This document shows positions 15,728 to 24,404 of a stretch of 25,025 nt of DNA, piece by piece (the stretch's first letter is position 1; each line of letters opens with the position of its first letter). This DNA is from CAZAFM01 sp964484395 (GTDB lineage: Bacteria > Campylobacterota > Campylobacteria > Campylobacterales > CAZAFM01), in assembly GCA_964484395.1 (NCBI GenBank), contig CAZAFM010000026.1, positions 1 through 25,025 of the forward strand, written 5' to 3'. The translations under genes were made by a program, and so were the position numbers. Below the pieces are notes generated by a model. It was given only the letters and a program-made list of their open reading frames with translations, made no database searches and was not told where the DNA came from.

Positions 15728-17780
15728 GGTTTTTTTACTCATATTTTTAGTTTTTTCTCCTGTTTTTGCAAAAAAGCTACCTTTTGAGCTAAGTGCAAAA
15801 GATGTTACTATATATAAAGATAGAGTAGAAGCTAGTGGAGATGTGCTCATAGTTGGAAGTGGATATGTTATACATGGAGATAGTGCTAGCTTTTATGATA
15901 CAAACAAAACCCTAAGCATGAGTGGAAATATAGAGGTTTTTAAAGATGGGCAAATGTATATGCAAACCCAAAATCTTAAGTCAAACATAGATATCAAAGA
16001 GGGAATTGTAGAACCCTTTTTTATACTAGATAAAAGTAGTGGTTTTTGGATAAATTCCGCTAATGCAAGCTTAGAGGATGATGTATATGAGCTTCAGCAG
16101 TGTATGTTCTCCTCATGTGAACCTCAAAACCCCCTATGGTATATAAAAAATAGCAGTTCATCGTATGACCAAAACAGCACAGTTGTTAGTGGATGGAATT
16201 CAACACTCTACTTCTGGGATACTCCTGTTTTTTACTTCCCATATATTGCTATGGTTACTGATGATACTAGAAGAAGCGGTCTGTTAATACCAGAGGTTGG
16301 CTACTCTGAACAAGAGGGAGTATATTATGAACAACCAATATACATAGCACCTATGAGAAGCTGGGATTTGGAACTTCTGCCTCAGATACGAACTAAGAGG
16401 GGTGAGGGTTTGTACTCTACTTTTAGGTTTAGAGATAGTGATGACTCTAGTGGATATATAAAAGCTGGTTTTTTTAAAAACAATTATGAGTTTCAGCAGA
16501 GATACGACCTAGAACACGACAGTGTAGGGGGCTTTGAAATACAGTATGAGAACAACTCTATTTTGGAAAATCGCTGGGATTTTATAAAAGATGATCAAGC
16601 TTATGTTGATTTTGTTCACTACAATGATGTGGATTACATAAACCTCCAAAGAAACTCAAATATACAAATTGATAAAGACAAGCTGACAACTTCAAGGGTA
16701 AACTACGCAGCCACAAGTCAAGACCACTATTTTGGGATATATAACAAGTATTTCATAGACAACTCAGTAAGTAATAGGGATAAAACTCTCCAAGAGTATC
16801 CTACTCTGCACTATCATAAGTATACTAATGAACTTATTGATGGACTTGTCACATACGGACTTGATTATAAATACAAAAACCTACATAGAAAAGTAGGTTT
16901 AAATGCAGAAATAAATGAGTTTAACATCCCCTTAGGTATAAATCTTCCTCTTATGAGCAACTTTGCGACTATTTCCTATTATCAATACTTATACTTTAAT
17001 AATACAGAGTATCAAACTCCTCATATAAGTAGTCCAAATCAACCTAAAGAGGGAAGATTTGCTAGGAGTTATCATGTTTTTAGGGTGGAGAGTGACCTTT
17101 CTAGAGAGTATAGTAGTTTTATCCACACTCTATACCTAAAAGCCTCCTATACACTACCGGGTTTTAAGTCTCAAAGTGGTTATTATCCTGATTTTATAGA
17201 GCTTCCTACTAAGCAAGAGAGTGTAAGTATTGAAGCCTCACAGTTTTTTTATGATAAAACGCTTTTTGATTTTCTGTATCATAGGGTGGTTCAGCCAATC
17301 TATATAGACGAGTATGAGACTAAGTATGGGTTTTTACATAATGAGCTTAGATATAGGTATAGTAGGGATGTTAGTTTTTATAATAATCTAGAATATGACC
17401 ACAGTAGCGGAGATTTTGTGAAGTCAGATTCTGGGGTTGAGCTTGAAGTTTTTCCTTATAGATTTGGCTTTTCACACTACTATAGAGACTATCCTGATGA
17501 AGAGAGGTCAAGTTTTATTGTCTCTTCACTTGATAGGGATTTTTCAGATTTTTCAATTTATGGTAAAATAGGTTATGATTATGAAGGTAGTGTTGCTAAT
17601 TGGTGGGAGGCTGGAGTCTATAATAGTAGTAGATGTTTTGACTACAATTTTAGGGTCAGAAAAGAGAGAGTTCCTGTGATGAAAACCGGTGGTTCATCAT
17701 ATATAGATGAGACTAAGTTCTATATTGAGCTTGAGTTTGTGCCTCTTTTTGGTGTAAATATGTCACAGAATAATATGTAG
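15720..17780 (+). CDS. lptD: LPS-assembly protein LptD (outer-membrane beta-barrel)
   Basis: LptD inserts lipopolysaccharide into the outer leaflet of the outer membrane together with LptE. The 686-residue product starts with a signal peptide (MFRVFLLIFLVFSPVFA, cut near residue 17). An LptA/OstA-like beta-jellyroll follows (about 22-115, KDVTIYKDRVEASGDVLI and FYDTNKTLSMSGNIEV). The large C-terminal barrel region is rich in Tyr/Phe and alternating residues. The conserved LptD segment is clear at about 181-235: DDTRRSGLLIPEVGYSEQEG and IAPMRSWDLELLPQIRTKRG. Only three cysteines occur (C128, C133, C639), fewer than the four of the E. coli protein, so the disulfide scheme must differ. The ORF begins inside the RDD gene (8-base overlap). 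LptD next to an MCE lipid transporter gene makes this an outer-membrane building block of the operon. Confidence 0.93.
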   Translation: MFRVFLLIFLVFSPVFAKKLPFELSAKDVTIYKDRVEASGDVLIVGSGYVIHGDSASFYDTNKTLSMSGNIEVFKDGQMYMQTQNLKSNIDIKEGIVEPFFILDKSSGFWINSANASLEDDVYELQQCMFSSCEPQNPLWYIKNSSSSYDQNSTVVSGWNSTLYFWDTPVFYFPYIAMVTDDTRRSGLLIPEVGYSEQEGVYYEQPIYIAPMRSWDLELLPQIRTKRGEGLYSTFRFRDSDDSSGYIKAGFFKNNYEFQQRYDLEHDSVGGFEIQYENNSILENRWDFIKDDQAYVDFVHYNDVDYINLQRNSNIQIDKDKLTTSRVNYAATSQDHYFGIYNKYFIDNSVSNRDKTLQEYPTLHYHKYTNELIDGLVTYGLDYKYKNLHRKVGLNAEINEFNIPLGINLPLMSNFATISYYQYLYFNNTEYQTPHISSPNQPKEGRFARSYHVFRVESDLSREYSSFIHTLYLKASYTLPGFKSQSGYYPDFIELPTKQESVSIEASQFFYDKTLFDFLYHRVVQPIYIDEYETKYGFLHNELRYRYSRDVSFYNNLEYDHSSGDFVKSDSGVELEVFPYRFGFSHYYRDYPDEERSSFIVSSLDRDFSDFSIYGKIGYDYEGSVANWWEAGVYNSSRCFDYNFRVRKERVPVMKTGGSSYIDETKFYIELEFVPLFGVNMSQNNM

Positions 17781-17788
17781 GGGAGTTG

Positions 17789-19180
17789 ATGAGAAGTGAA
17801 GCAAAAGTAGGTATTTTTGTTTTTTTGACAATAGTTATGCTGTTTATTCTAACAACGCAGGTAAATAAGATAAGTTCTGCTACAAAAGATGGCTATTCAG
17901 TAGGTGTAGAACTAAGGGATGCTTCTGGGCTTGAGAAGTTCGCAAAAGTGAAGATAAATGGAGTAGAAGTAGGGTATGTAAAAGAGATATCACTAGAAAA
18001 TAACAATCCTTTTGTATCTATGCTTGTCTATAATGATATAGGTATCCCAACTGATTCTATGGTGTTGCTAGCCCAAGAGAGTATGCTAGGTGGTAAGTAT
18101 GTGGAGATAAAGCCTGGTAATTCTACGCAAATGTTATCAAAAGGTGGAGTTCTAAGTAAGCAGAGGGTATATGCTAGCTTTGATCAGACAAGTGATGAGA
18201 TATATAGAGCAGCTGAGGATTTTAGGAAGTTTATAAAAGATGCTAGAGAGGTTGTGGATGAGCAATCAAGAAGGGATCTTAAGGAGAGCTTTGCTAATCT
18301 AAGGGAGATAACTGAGAACTTCAAGGTTATTATAGAAAAAAATGAGAAAAACATAAATGATGTAATTATTGAGATGAGAGATATGGCTCAAAGCCTAGCT
18401 ACTGCTGGAAATAAGTTTGGATTGATGTCAGATGAGTTTTCACAGAGTGCTGACACAATAAACAAAAAACTCCCAGATATAATGACAAAACTAGATGAGA
18501 CGGTAACAAATGCAGATGATATACTAAAAGATAACAAAAAACCACTAAATGAGACTATAGTTTCAGCAAAAAGGTTCTTTGACAAAGGTGGTGATGCTCT
18601 AAAAAAAATAGATACCATGATGGCAACTTCAACGCAGAGTAGGCTTAGTATGGGATTTAGAGCTGAGAAGTATCTTGCTTTTTCTGATTACTCTAAAGGT
18701 GTTTTTGATATCACATATCAATCAAGCCCCACTAGATACTATATGGGCTCCATCATAGGTGCTCCTGACTACTCAAGAGTAGATGCAAACCACAATATTA
18801 TTGAGCCAGATAGATACACCAAGTCCAAAGTCTACTACTCAGCCCAAGTTGGAAAAAGATATGGGGATTTATTAGTTCGTGCTGGTATGATAGAGAGCAC
18901 TGCTGGTGGAGGTGTTGACTACTATATGTTAAATGATGATCTTAAGGCCTCTTTGGAGCTATATGATGTTAGTTCATATAATGATAAAAGAGGTGATAAT
19001 CCTCATGCTAAATTCTATCTTCGCTACGCTTTGTTAGATCATATAGATTTATATGCAGGGTATGATAACTTTTTAAACTCAAACATCGACTCATTTTATT
19101 TAGGGGCAGGTATAAGGTTTATAGCTGATGATGTTAAAGACATTGTCACAGGAAGTGCAATAAGTGGTGCTACAAAATGA
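17789..19180 (+). CDS. mlaD: MCE-family lipid transport protein (MlaD-like) with long helix and C-terminal beta-barrel-like region
   Basis: MlaD-type proteins bind phospholipid and carry it across the periplasm. This one has 463 residues against about 180 in E. coli MlaD. It shows an N-terminal membrane anchor (about 8-25), an MCE domain (about 36-122, SVGVELRDASGLEKFAKVKI and MLGGKYVEIKPGNS), and a long amphipathic helical or coiled-coil segment (about 130-283, with many Glu, Lys, Asp and regularly placed hydrophobics). A C-terminal stretch (about 284-445) reads as alternating, aromatic-ended strands such as SKGVFDITYQ, KVYYSAQVGKRYG and FYLGAGIRF. That looks like a small outer-membrane barrel. 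The start is ATG 17789, with GGGAG upstream at short spacing; TTG 17786 abuts the Shine-Dalgarno. It follows lptD by 8 bases and overlaps the J-domain gene by ATGA. The ATPase and permease partners (mlaF, mlaE) are not in the window. Confidence 0.85.
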   Translation: MRSEAKVGIFVFLTIVMLFILTTQVNKISSATKDGYSVGVELRDASGLEKFAKVKINGVEVGYVKEISLENNNPFVSMLVYNDIGIPTDSMVLLAQESMLGGKYVEIKPGNSTQMLSKGGVLSKQRVYASFDQTSDEIYRAAEDFRKFIKDAREVVDEQSRRDLKESFANLREITENFKVIIEKNEKNINDVIIEMRDMAQSLATAGNKFGLMSDEFSQSADTINKKLPDIMTKLDETVTNADDILKDNKKPLNETIVSAKRFFDKGGDALKKIDTMMATSTQSRLSMGFRAEKYLAFSDYSKGVFDITYQSSPTRYYMGSIIGAPDYSRVDANHNIIEPDRYTKSKVYYSAQVGKRYGDLLVRAGMIESTAGGGVDYYMLNDDLKASLELYDVSSYNDKRGDNPHAKFYLRYALLDHIDLYAGYDNFLNSNIDSFYLGAGIRFIADDVKDIVTGSAISGATK

Positions 19181-19443
19181 GGTATGTTGAGCTAAAAGAG
19201 GCAATTGATATTCTTTCTATACCTCCACTTAGCACCTATAGTGAGATAAAGCAGATGTATAAACAAGAGGTTAAAATAAACCATCCAGACAGAAATGCAA
19301 ACCCTAAAAAAAGCATAGAGGATATAAATGGAGCTTATGAAGTGATAAAAGAGTATGTGGAGGATTTTAGGTTCTTTTTTACAAAAGAGGAGTTTGACAA
19401 ACAATACCCAGAAGAGAGTTATGGCAGACAGTTCAGAGCTTAG
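19177..19443 (+). CDS. Small J-domain (DnaJ-like) protein
   Basis: The 88-residue protein is essentially one J domain. It has helix I/II with AIDILSIPPLSTYSEIKQMYKQEV, the HPD tripeptide H36-P37-D38 (in NHPDRN) that triggers Hsp70 ATP hydrolysis, and helix III with DINGAYEVIKEYVED. There is no Gly/Phe region, zinc finger or substrate-binding domain, so it is a dedicated co-chaperone rather than general DnaJ. Residue content after the HPD is short, ending in a charged tail. The ATG overlaps the mlaD stop (ATGA), and its 3' end overlaps the next gene by 23 bases. Its partner DnaK is not in the window. The target is unknown; position next to envelope genes and pnp does not settle it. Confidence 0.85.
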   Translation: MRYVELKEAIDILSIPPLSTYSEIKQMYKQEVKINHPDRNANPKKSIEDINGAYEVIKEYVEDFRFFFTKEEFDKQYPEESYGRQFRA

Positions 19444-20119
19444 AGGGATTTTTAAAGATCGGCAAGATGCTTTAGTAAAACTACTTGAAGTTATGCCAGT
19501 ATCTTCTATGCAAGAGAGAGACTACATAGTTATAGCATCATCTCAAAGAGGTGTGATATTTGCTCAAAACATAGCAAAGGCACTAAATGCACCTATGGAG
19601 TTTCTCTTCTCAGAGCCGATTCTAGCACCAAATAATCCAGAATGCCAGATAGGTATGGTCAGTGAGACAAAAGAGATAGTAATATATGAACAACTCTTAG
19701 AATCTTTTGACATTAGTATTGATTTTATTTATGGTGAAGCTACAAGAAAGTTTGAAGAGAAGATACTCAAAAACATCTATAAGTACAGAAAAGGAGCAAC
19801 AGTTGGTTCTATGGTAGATAAGGATGTACTTTTTGTAGATGAGGGAATAGACTCAGGTCTAACTATGATGTTATCTATAAAAACAGCATACTCTCAAAAA
19901 GCTAGAACTGTTTCAGTTGCAACTCCAGTAATTCCAAATGAAGTTCTCGTACCACTTGAGAGTATAACTGATGAGGTTTTTTATCTATATAGACCAGCTG
20001 ATTTTGTAGATACTGCATACTACTATAAAGAGTTCTATGGAGAAGCTACTGAGAAGATAGAGAGAGCACTAGCAAAGATAAGCAAAAGTAACATAACAAA
20101 AAAGGATAAAGATGAGTGA
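19421..20119 (+). CDS. Phosphoribosyltransferase-like protein
   Basis: The 232-residue protein has a type I phosphoribosyltransferase fold signature. The PRPP-binding loop appears as VLFVDEGIDSGLTMM (about 136-150), with the two acidic residues followed by a small-residue turn. A PRTase-like N-terminal strand-helix is at about 35-55 (YIVIASSQRGVIFAQNIAKAL). The loop differs slightly from the classic DDVxxTG pattern (DEGIDSG), so the activity is uncertain. The substrate cannot be named. The preferred start is ATG 19421, within the end of the J-domain gene (GAAGAGAG just upstream); a much earlier in-frame ATG at 19355 would overlap far more and encode an out-of-place N-terminus. The stop overlaps the pnp start by 8 bases, so translation with pnp may be coupled. 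Confidence 0.75.
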   Translation: MADSSELRGIFKDRQDALVKLLEVMPVSSMQERDYIVIASSQRGVIFAQNIAKALNAPMEFLFSEPILAPNNPECQIGMVSETKEIVIYEQLLESFDISIDFIYGEATRKFEEKILKNIYKYRKGATVGSMVDKDVLFVDEGIDSGLTMMLSIKTAYSQKARTVSVATPVIPNEVLVPLESITDEVFYLYRPADFVDTAYYYKEFYGEATEKIERALAKISKSNITKKDKDE

Positions 20120-22328
20120 TATAGTTGATATAAGTGTAAATGGAGTAGATGAGCAATACACCTTAAATGAAGTAGCAAAGCAAGCAGATGGTTCTTTACT
20201 TCTAAAAGTAAATGACTGTGTAATGTTAGCTACAGTTGTGATGGATGAAGAGAGCAGTGTTGATGAAGACTTTCTACCCTTAACTGTTCAGTATGTTGAA
20301 AAAAGCTATGCAGCAGGGAAGTTTCCAGGCGGTTTTATAAAAAGAGAGCAAAAACCAGGAGACTTTGAGACGCTAACCTCTAGGATTATAGATAGGAGTA
20401 TAAGACCTCTTTTTCCAAAAGGATATAGACATCCTACGGTTGTGAATATAATTGTTTTAAGTGCGGATGATAAGACAGACTTGCAAACTATGGCTTTAAA
20501 TGCTGCTGCAAACGCTCTATATATCTCATCTGTACCTGTAGATATGCCTGTTGCTGCTTTGAGGGTAGGAAGGATAGGAGGTGAGTTTGTACTAAATCCA
20601 ACTCTTGAAGAGATGAAGGAGAGTTCTCTTGATCTTTTAGTGGCAGGAACTAATGAAAACATCCTCATGATAGAACAAAGAGCGATAGCTACAATGGAGG
20701 TTGATAGTATTGCAGAGTATCCAGATATGAGTATAGAGAGTGGTATGGGTGCTGGAGTAGTAAGTGTACATAGACCAAATGAGATAGCTGAAGAGGAGCT
20801 TATTTTAGCACTTGAACTAAGTCTAGAAGGTATAAAAAAAGCTACAACTAGCTATGCACAGACACTAGCCTCATACAAAAAGCCACATAAAAAGCACATA
20901 ATTCATGATGATATAACAAATAGAGCGATTTATAACTTTGCAAAAGAGAAGTATAAAGTAAGCGTAGAAGAGGCACTTTTTAAGATGTCAAAAAGTGAGA
21001 GAGCTAGTGAACTAAAAGATGTAGCAAGAGCAATATGCGAAGATAACCACGCACTAGAGAATGAGTGGGAATTTCAAGAGGTATACAAAGCTTTAGGTGA
21101 GCTAAAAAGAGAGCTTTTAAGAGAGTCTGTTCTTTTTAGTGGGAGAAGAGCTGATGGAAGAGGGTTAGAAGATATAAGAGATATATCAATAAAAACAAAT
21201 ATCCTGCCATCAGTTCATAGCTCAGTTCTTTTTACAAGAGGTCAGACACAAGCTCTTGTCACAACAACACTTGGTGGAGATCAAGATGCGCAGATGTATG
21301 AAAATCTAAGTGACAAAGGTGCTCAAAAAGAGAGATTAATGGTTCATTATAACTTCCCCTCTTTTAGTGTAAATGAAGCCTCTCCCCTAAGTCCTCCTGG
21401 AAGAAGGGAGTTAGGACATGGTAATCTAGCAAGAAGAGCCATAGAGCCAACCATCATAGATGCAAGTTCTCATACTATAAGACTTGTCTCAGAGATATTA
21501 GAGTCAAATGGCTCATCATCTATGGCAACAGTATGTGGAGCATCACTAGCTCTTAGAGCTGCAAATCTTGAGACAAGCTCACTTGTAGCAGGTGTAGCTA
21601 TGGGGCTTATAAAAGAGGAGAGTAGCTATGCTGTTCTAACAGATATAATGGGGCTAGAGGATCATGATGGTGATTTAGACTGTAAAGTCGCTGGAAGCAG
21701 GGATGGTATTACTGCTATGCAGATGGATATAAAGCTTGGTGGACTTCCTTTTGATGTACTTCAAGATGTACTGCATAAGGCAAAAGTAGCAAGAATAAAG
21801 ATATTAGATATTATGGATGAGGCATCTGAAAATATTGTTCTAAATGATAATGTACTTCCTTCAACTGAGAAGTTTTTGATAAATCCATCTAAAATCGTAG
21901 ATATAATAGGTCAAGCTGGAAAAACTATCAAAGAGATAATAGAGAAGTTTGAGGTTAGTATCGATCTAGATAGAGAAAAAGGTGAAGTAAAAGTAACAGG
22001 TAGTAGTAGAGATAGAGTAGGGGCTGCAAGTGAGCATATCAAAAACATATCAAACTCTGAAAGTAGTAGAGATAGTAGACCAAGTGATGCTACGAAGCTC
22101 TATAAAGAGGGTGATGAGTTTAGAGCTCCTGTAAAAAAAGTTGTCGATTTTGGAGCATTTGTAGAACTTCCTAAGGGCTTTGATGGACTGCTACATATAT
22201 CTAAAATATCAAGTTCAAAGGTTCAAAACATCAGTGACTATATAAAAGAGGGCGATGAGCTTGATGTAAAAATCCTCTCAGTAAGTAGAAATAGAGTTGA
22301 ACTCGGACTTTTAAAGCCTCTTGATTAG
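20112..22328 (+). CDS. pnp: Polyribonucleotide nucleotidyltransferase (PNPase)
   Basis: PNPase is a 3'-5' phosphorolytic exoribonuclease, trimeric, that degrades or trims RNA in the cytoplasm. The 738-residue protein shows two RNase PH domains, joined by a helical domain. The second contains FSGRRADGRGLEDIRDIS and the metal-site region DIMGLEDHDGDLDCKVAG (about 511-528). Then come a KH domain (about 590-645, SKIVDIIGQAGKTIKEII) and an S1 domain (about 667-735, KKVVDFGAFVELPKGFDGLLHISKIS). The order and length match the family. The start overlaps the preceding gene by 8 bases. It is the last gene of the purD-to-pnp chain, and the terminator stem begins inside its last codons. In enterobacteria pnp is autoregulated through its 5' leader; no such leader is apparent here. 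Confidence 0.97.
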   Translation: MSDIVDISVNGVDEQYTLNEVAKQADGSLLLKVNDCVMLATVVMDEESSVDEDFLPLTVQYVEKSYAAGKFPGGFIKREQKPGDFETLTSRIIDRSIRPLFPKGYRHPTVVNIIVLSADDKTDLQTMALNAAANALYISSVPVDMPVAALRVGRIGGEFVLNPTLEEMKESSLDLLVAGTNENILMIEQRAIATMEVDSIAEYPDMSIESGMGAGVVSVHRPNEIAEEELILALELSLEGIKKATTSYAQTLASYKKPHKKHIIHDDITNRAIYNFAKEKYKVSVEEALFKMSKSERASELKDVARAICEDNHALENEWEFQEVYKALGELKRELLRESVLFSGRRADGRGLEDIRDISIKTNILPSVHSSVLFTRGQTQALVTTTLGGDQDAQMYENLSDKGAQKERLMVHYNFPSFSVNEASPLSPPGRRELGHGNLARRAIEPTIIDASSHTIRLVSEILESNGSSSMATVCGASLALRAANLETSSLVAGVAMGLIKEESSYAVLTDIMGLEDHDGDLDCKVAGSRDGITAMQMDIKLGGLPFDVLQDVLHKAKVARIKILDIMDEASENIVLNDNVLPSTEKFLINPSKIVDIIGQAGKTIKEIIEKFEVSIDLDREKGEVKVTGSSRDRVGAASEHIKNISNSESSRDSRPSDATKLYKEGDEFRAPVKKVVDFGAFVELPKGFDGLLHISKISSSKVQNISDYIKEGDELDVKILSVSRNRVELGLLKPLD

Positions 22329-22339
22329 AGGCTTTAAAA
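22309..22339. terminator. Bidirectional intrinsic terminator between pnp and the peptidase gene
   Basis: TTTTAAAGCCTC (22309-22320) and GAGGCTTTAAAA (22328-22339) are perfectly complementary over 12 bp, with a 7-base loop. Runs of T and A flank the GC core on both strands, so it can terminate pnp transcription on the + strand and peptidase transcription on the minus strand. The 5' arm overlaps the last pnp codons and the loop includes most of the stop. Confidence 0.85.
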
Positions 22340-22342
22340 GGT

Positions 22343-24355
22343 TTACTCTTTGATGTTATTAAAGCATTTAGATAAAAAACCAAGCATAGTTTCAAAGAAG
22401 TTTATGCGATTTTCTTCATAAGCTAATCCATGACCTTCGTTGTACATAACCATATATGGGACATCAAAACCTTCTTTTCGTACTGCTTTTACTATCTGGT
22501 CTGATTCATTAATGTTTACCCTTGCATCATTGGCACCTTGGGCTACAAAGAGGGGTTTATCTATTTTGTCTGCCTGAAAAACTGGTGAAACTGACCTTGC
22601 AATCTCTAACTCCTCTTTATTCTCAAGGTCATACCATTGTTTCATAAAATTTTCTCGTAATATCCTCCAGTATGCAGGCATCTCATTGAAAATTGTTTCA
22701 ATATTAGCTACCCCAAACAAATCGACTGCACATGAGTAGAGTTCTGGACTTTTTATAAGACTCATTAGTGCTGCATAACCACCATAGCTAGCACCAAATA
22801 TGGCTATTTTATCTTTATCAACCCAGCCTTTTTTTATAGTATAATTAACCCCATCTTCTAAGTCATCAATTGTCTTTCTGCCTATCTGTTTGTATCCAGC
22901 TCTTAAAAACTCTTTTCCATATCCGCCCGAAATTCTAAAATTTACCTGAAGTGTAGCATAGCCTCTACTTGCAAAAAGCTGAGCTACAGGGCTATAACCC
23001 CATACATCTCTTGCTCCAACAGGTCCACCATGAGGGAGGACAACAAGTGGTACTTTTTCCCCATCAAGTGTATTTTGAGGAAGTGTAATATATCCATGGA
23101 GAGTAAGACCATCACGACTTTTGAACTTTATAGGTATCATTTCTGCCATATCTTCTACACTAAGATGTGGATAGAGGTTGGCTAGTTCTCTAAAAGAGTC
23201 ATCTTCTGTGGTATACAGATATATAATACCTGCAGTTTTGTCATTTGTATGTTTGACTACAAACCTATTCTCAGCATCATCTGCACTAATGATAGAAAAC
23301 TCATCTTCTCCAAACTTTTCCGTAAATTTATTATGAAGTTTTTTACTGAAGTCACTTTTTGGCACTAGTTTACTTTTTTCATCATTGTAGATGATAAAAT
23401 CAAGCTCATAACCTCTTTTTTCATCACTTAAAGCTACTGAGTCTATATCGTATGTGTTATTACTGAATATCTCTTTAACTACACGGTTTTTGCCCAAATC
23501 ATAAAGGAGTAACTTGACTTTGTCACTATCAATATTTGAGAAAACATAGGCAATATTTTTATCTTTTGAGGAGTAGTCAAAAACTCCTATGCTAAAAACA
23601 TCATCAAAGCCTATAGTTTTGATAGGATCAAATTTACCTGTTTCTAAATCTTTGTAGTACAGCACAACTTCCTTGTCCTCTAGTGCTTTGTATGCCCTTA
23701 GATTTCCATCTTTATCAAAAACATACTCATTAATAGGACTGTTTGGATTGTTGTTTTGAAATAGTATTTTTGCTTCACCAGTGTTGACATTTAGCAAGTA
23801 TGGCTCAAAAAGCTCTTGGTTTTCTTTGTTCATAAGAACAACAACATGGTCTTTGTCATCTTTGAGTTTTTCTATAAGTAATACCCTTACCCCATCATAA
23901 GGAGTAATATCTTTTTGCTCTGTACCATCTAGATTGACGGTATGAATATGATTATTTTCATCCCCATCTTTATCTGTGATGAAGTAGATTTTACTGTTAT
24001 TTATCCACCCATAATCAATAACAGGCTTCCACCTCTCTTTTATGGGTTTATATACTTGGTCTGTTTTTAGGTTTTTTACATAGATTGAATATCTACCTTC
24101 ATCTCCTTTTTGTATATGTGAAATATACTCTCCATTAGGAGAGAGCAGAAAACTACTCTTGTTTGGTGTTTCAAAGTAGTCCATAACACCATACTTGAAA
24201 TCCCCTTGGTCAAATAGTTTTAACCTATCAAGAACAGCTTGTATAGTAGGAAGGGATGTGTCACCTGGGAGTTTTGGGGGGATTTTGATATCTGTTGCAG
24301 TAAGTGAGCATATTGTGAGGCTAGCTATAAAAAAAAGCCTAAGTAGTTGAGTCAT
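22343..24355 (-). CDS. Secreted S9-family peptidase (prolyl oligopeptidase/acylaminoacyl peptidase type)
   Basis: This is a serine peptidase that in its family trims short peptides, here probably in the periplasm. The 670-residue protein begins with a signal peptide (MTQLLRLFFIASLTICSLTA). A long N-terminal region (about 60-390) carries beta-propeller-like repeats (SPNGEYISHI, DKDGNLRAY, YSSKDKNIAYVF), and a C-terminal alpha/beta hydrolase domain follows (about 405-670). The catalytic triad by homology is S523 in GASYGGYAAL, D610 in GANDARVN and H642 in NEGHG. The oxyanion-type HGGP is at 442-445. Helix-strand spacing fits the S9C group. A Shine-Dalgarno-like AAGGGA precedes the ATG. It is the only minus-strand gene; it shares a promoter region with divergent atpE and a terminator with convergent pnp. 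Physiological substrates are unknown. Confidence 0.93.
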   Translation of the reverse strand: MTQLLRLFFIASLTICSLTATDIKIPPKLPGDTSLPTIQAVLDRLKLFDQGDFKYGVMDYFETPNKSSFLLSPNGEYISHIQKGDEGRYSIYVKNLKTDQVYKPIKERWKPVIDYGWINNSKIYFITDKDGDENNHIHTVNLDGTEQKDITPYDGVRVLLIEKLKDDKDHVVVLMNKENQELFEPYLLNVNTGEAKILFQNNNPNSPINEYVFDKDGNLRAYKALEDKEVVLYYKDLETGKFDPIKTIGFDDVFSIGVFDYSSKDKNIAYVFSNIDSDKVKLLLYDLGKNRVVKEIFSNNTYDIDSVALSDEKRGYELDFIIYNDEKSKLVPKSDFSKKLHNKFTEKFGEDEFSIISADDAENRFVVKHTNDKTAGIIYLYTTEDDSFRELANLYPHLSVEDMAEMIPIKFKSRDGLTLHGYITLPQNTLDGEKVPLVVLPHGGPVGARDVWGYSPVAQLFASRGYATLQVNFRISGGYGKEFLRAGYKQIGRKTIDDLEDGVNYTIKKGWVDKDKIAIFGASYGGYAALMSLIKSPELYSCAVDLFGVANIETIFNEMPAYWRILRENFMKQWYDLENKEELEIARSVSPVFQADKIDKPLFVAQGANDARVNINESDQIVKAVRKEGFDVPYMVMYNEGHGLAYEENRINFFETMLGFLSKCFNNIKE

Positions 24356-24394
24356 GAATTTCCCTTTTTTGTATTAATTGCATTTTAACATTTA

Positions 24395-24404
24395 ATTATA
24401 TAAA
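24395..24404. promoter_or_regulatory. Overlapping divergent -10 boxes for the peptidase and atpE genes
   Basis: On the minus strand TATAAT occupies 24395-24400, about 40 bases before the peptidase ATG. On the + strand TATAAA at 24399-24404 would serve atpE, whose ATG is at 24476. The two boxes overlap by two bases, so the polymerases could not occupy both at once. A 6-bp inverted repeat AATCAC/GTGATT (24404-24409 and 24419-24424) lies next to the + box and could be a binding site. Both boxes are inferred from sequence only. Confidence 0.45.

Noticed and set aside
15380..15850. A 156-codon open frame on the minus strand across the RDD and lptD genes
   Set aside because: It is antisense to two well-supported genes, its composition is unlike a real protein, and it has no convincing start signal.
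19355..20119. ATG 19355 as the start of the phosphoribosyltransferase-like gene
   Set aside because: It would overlap the J-domain gene by 89 bases and encode an N-terminus from shifted J-domain codons; ATG 19421 has a better upstream purine run.
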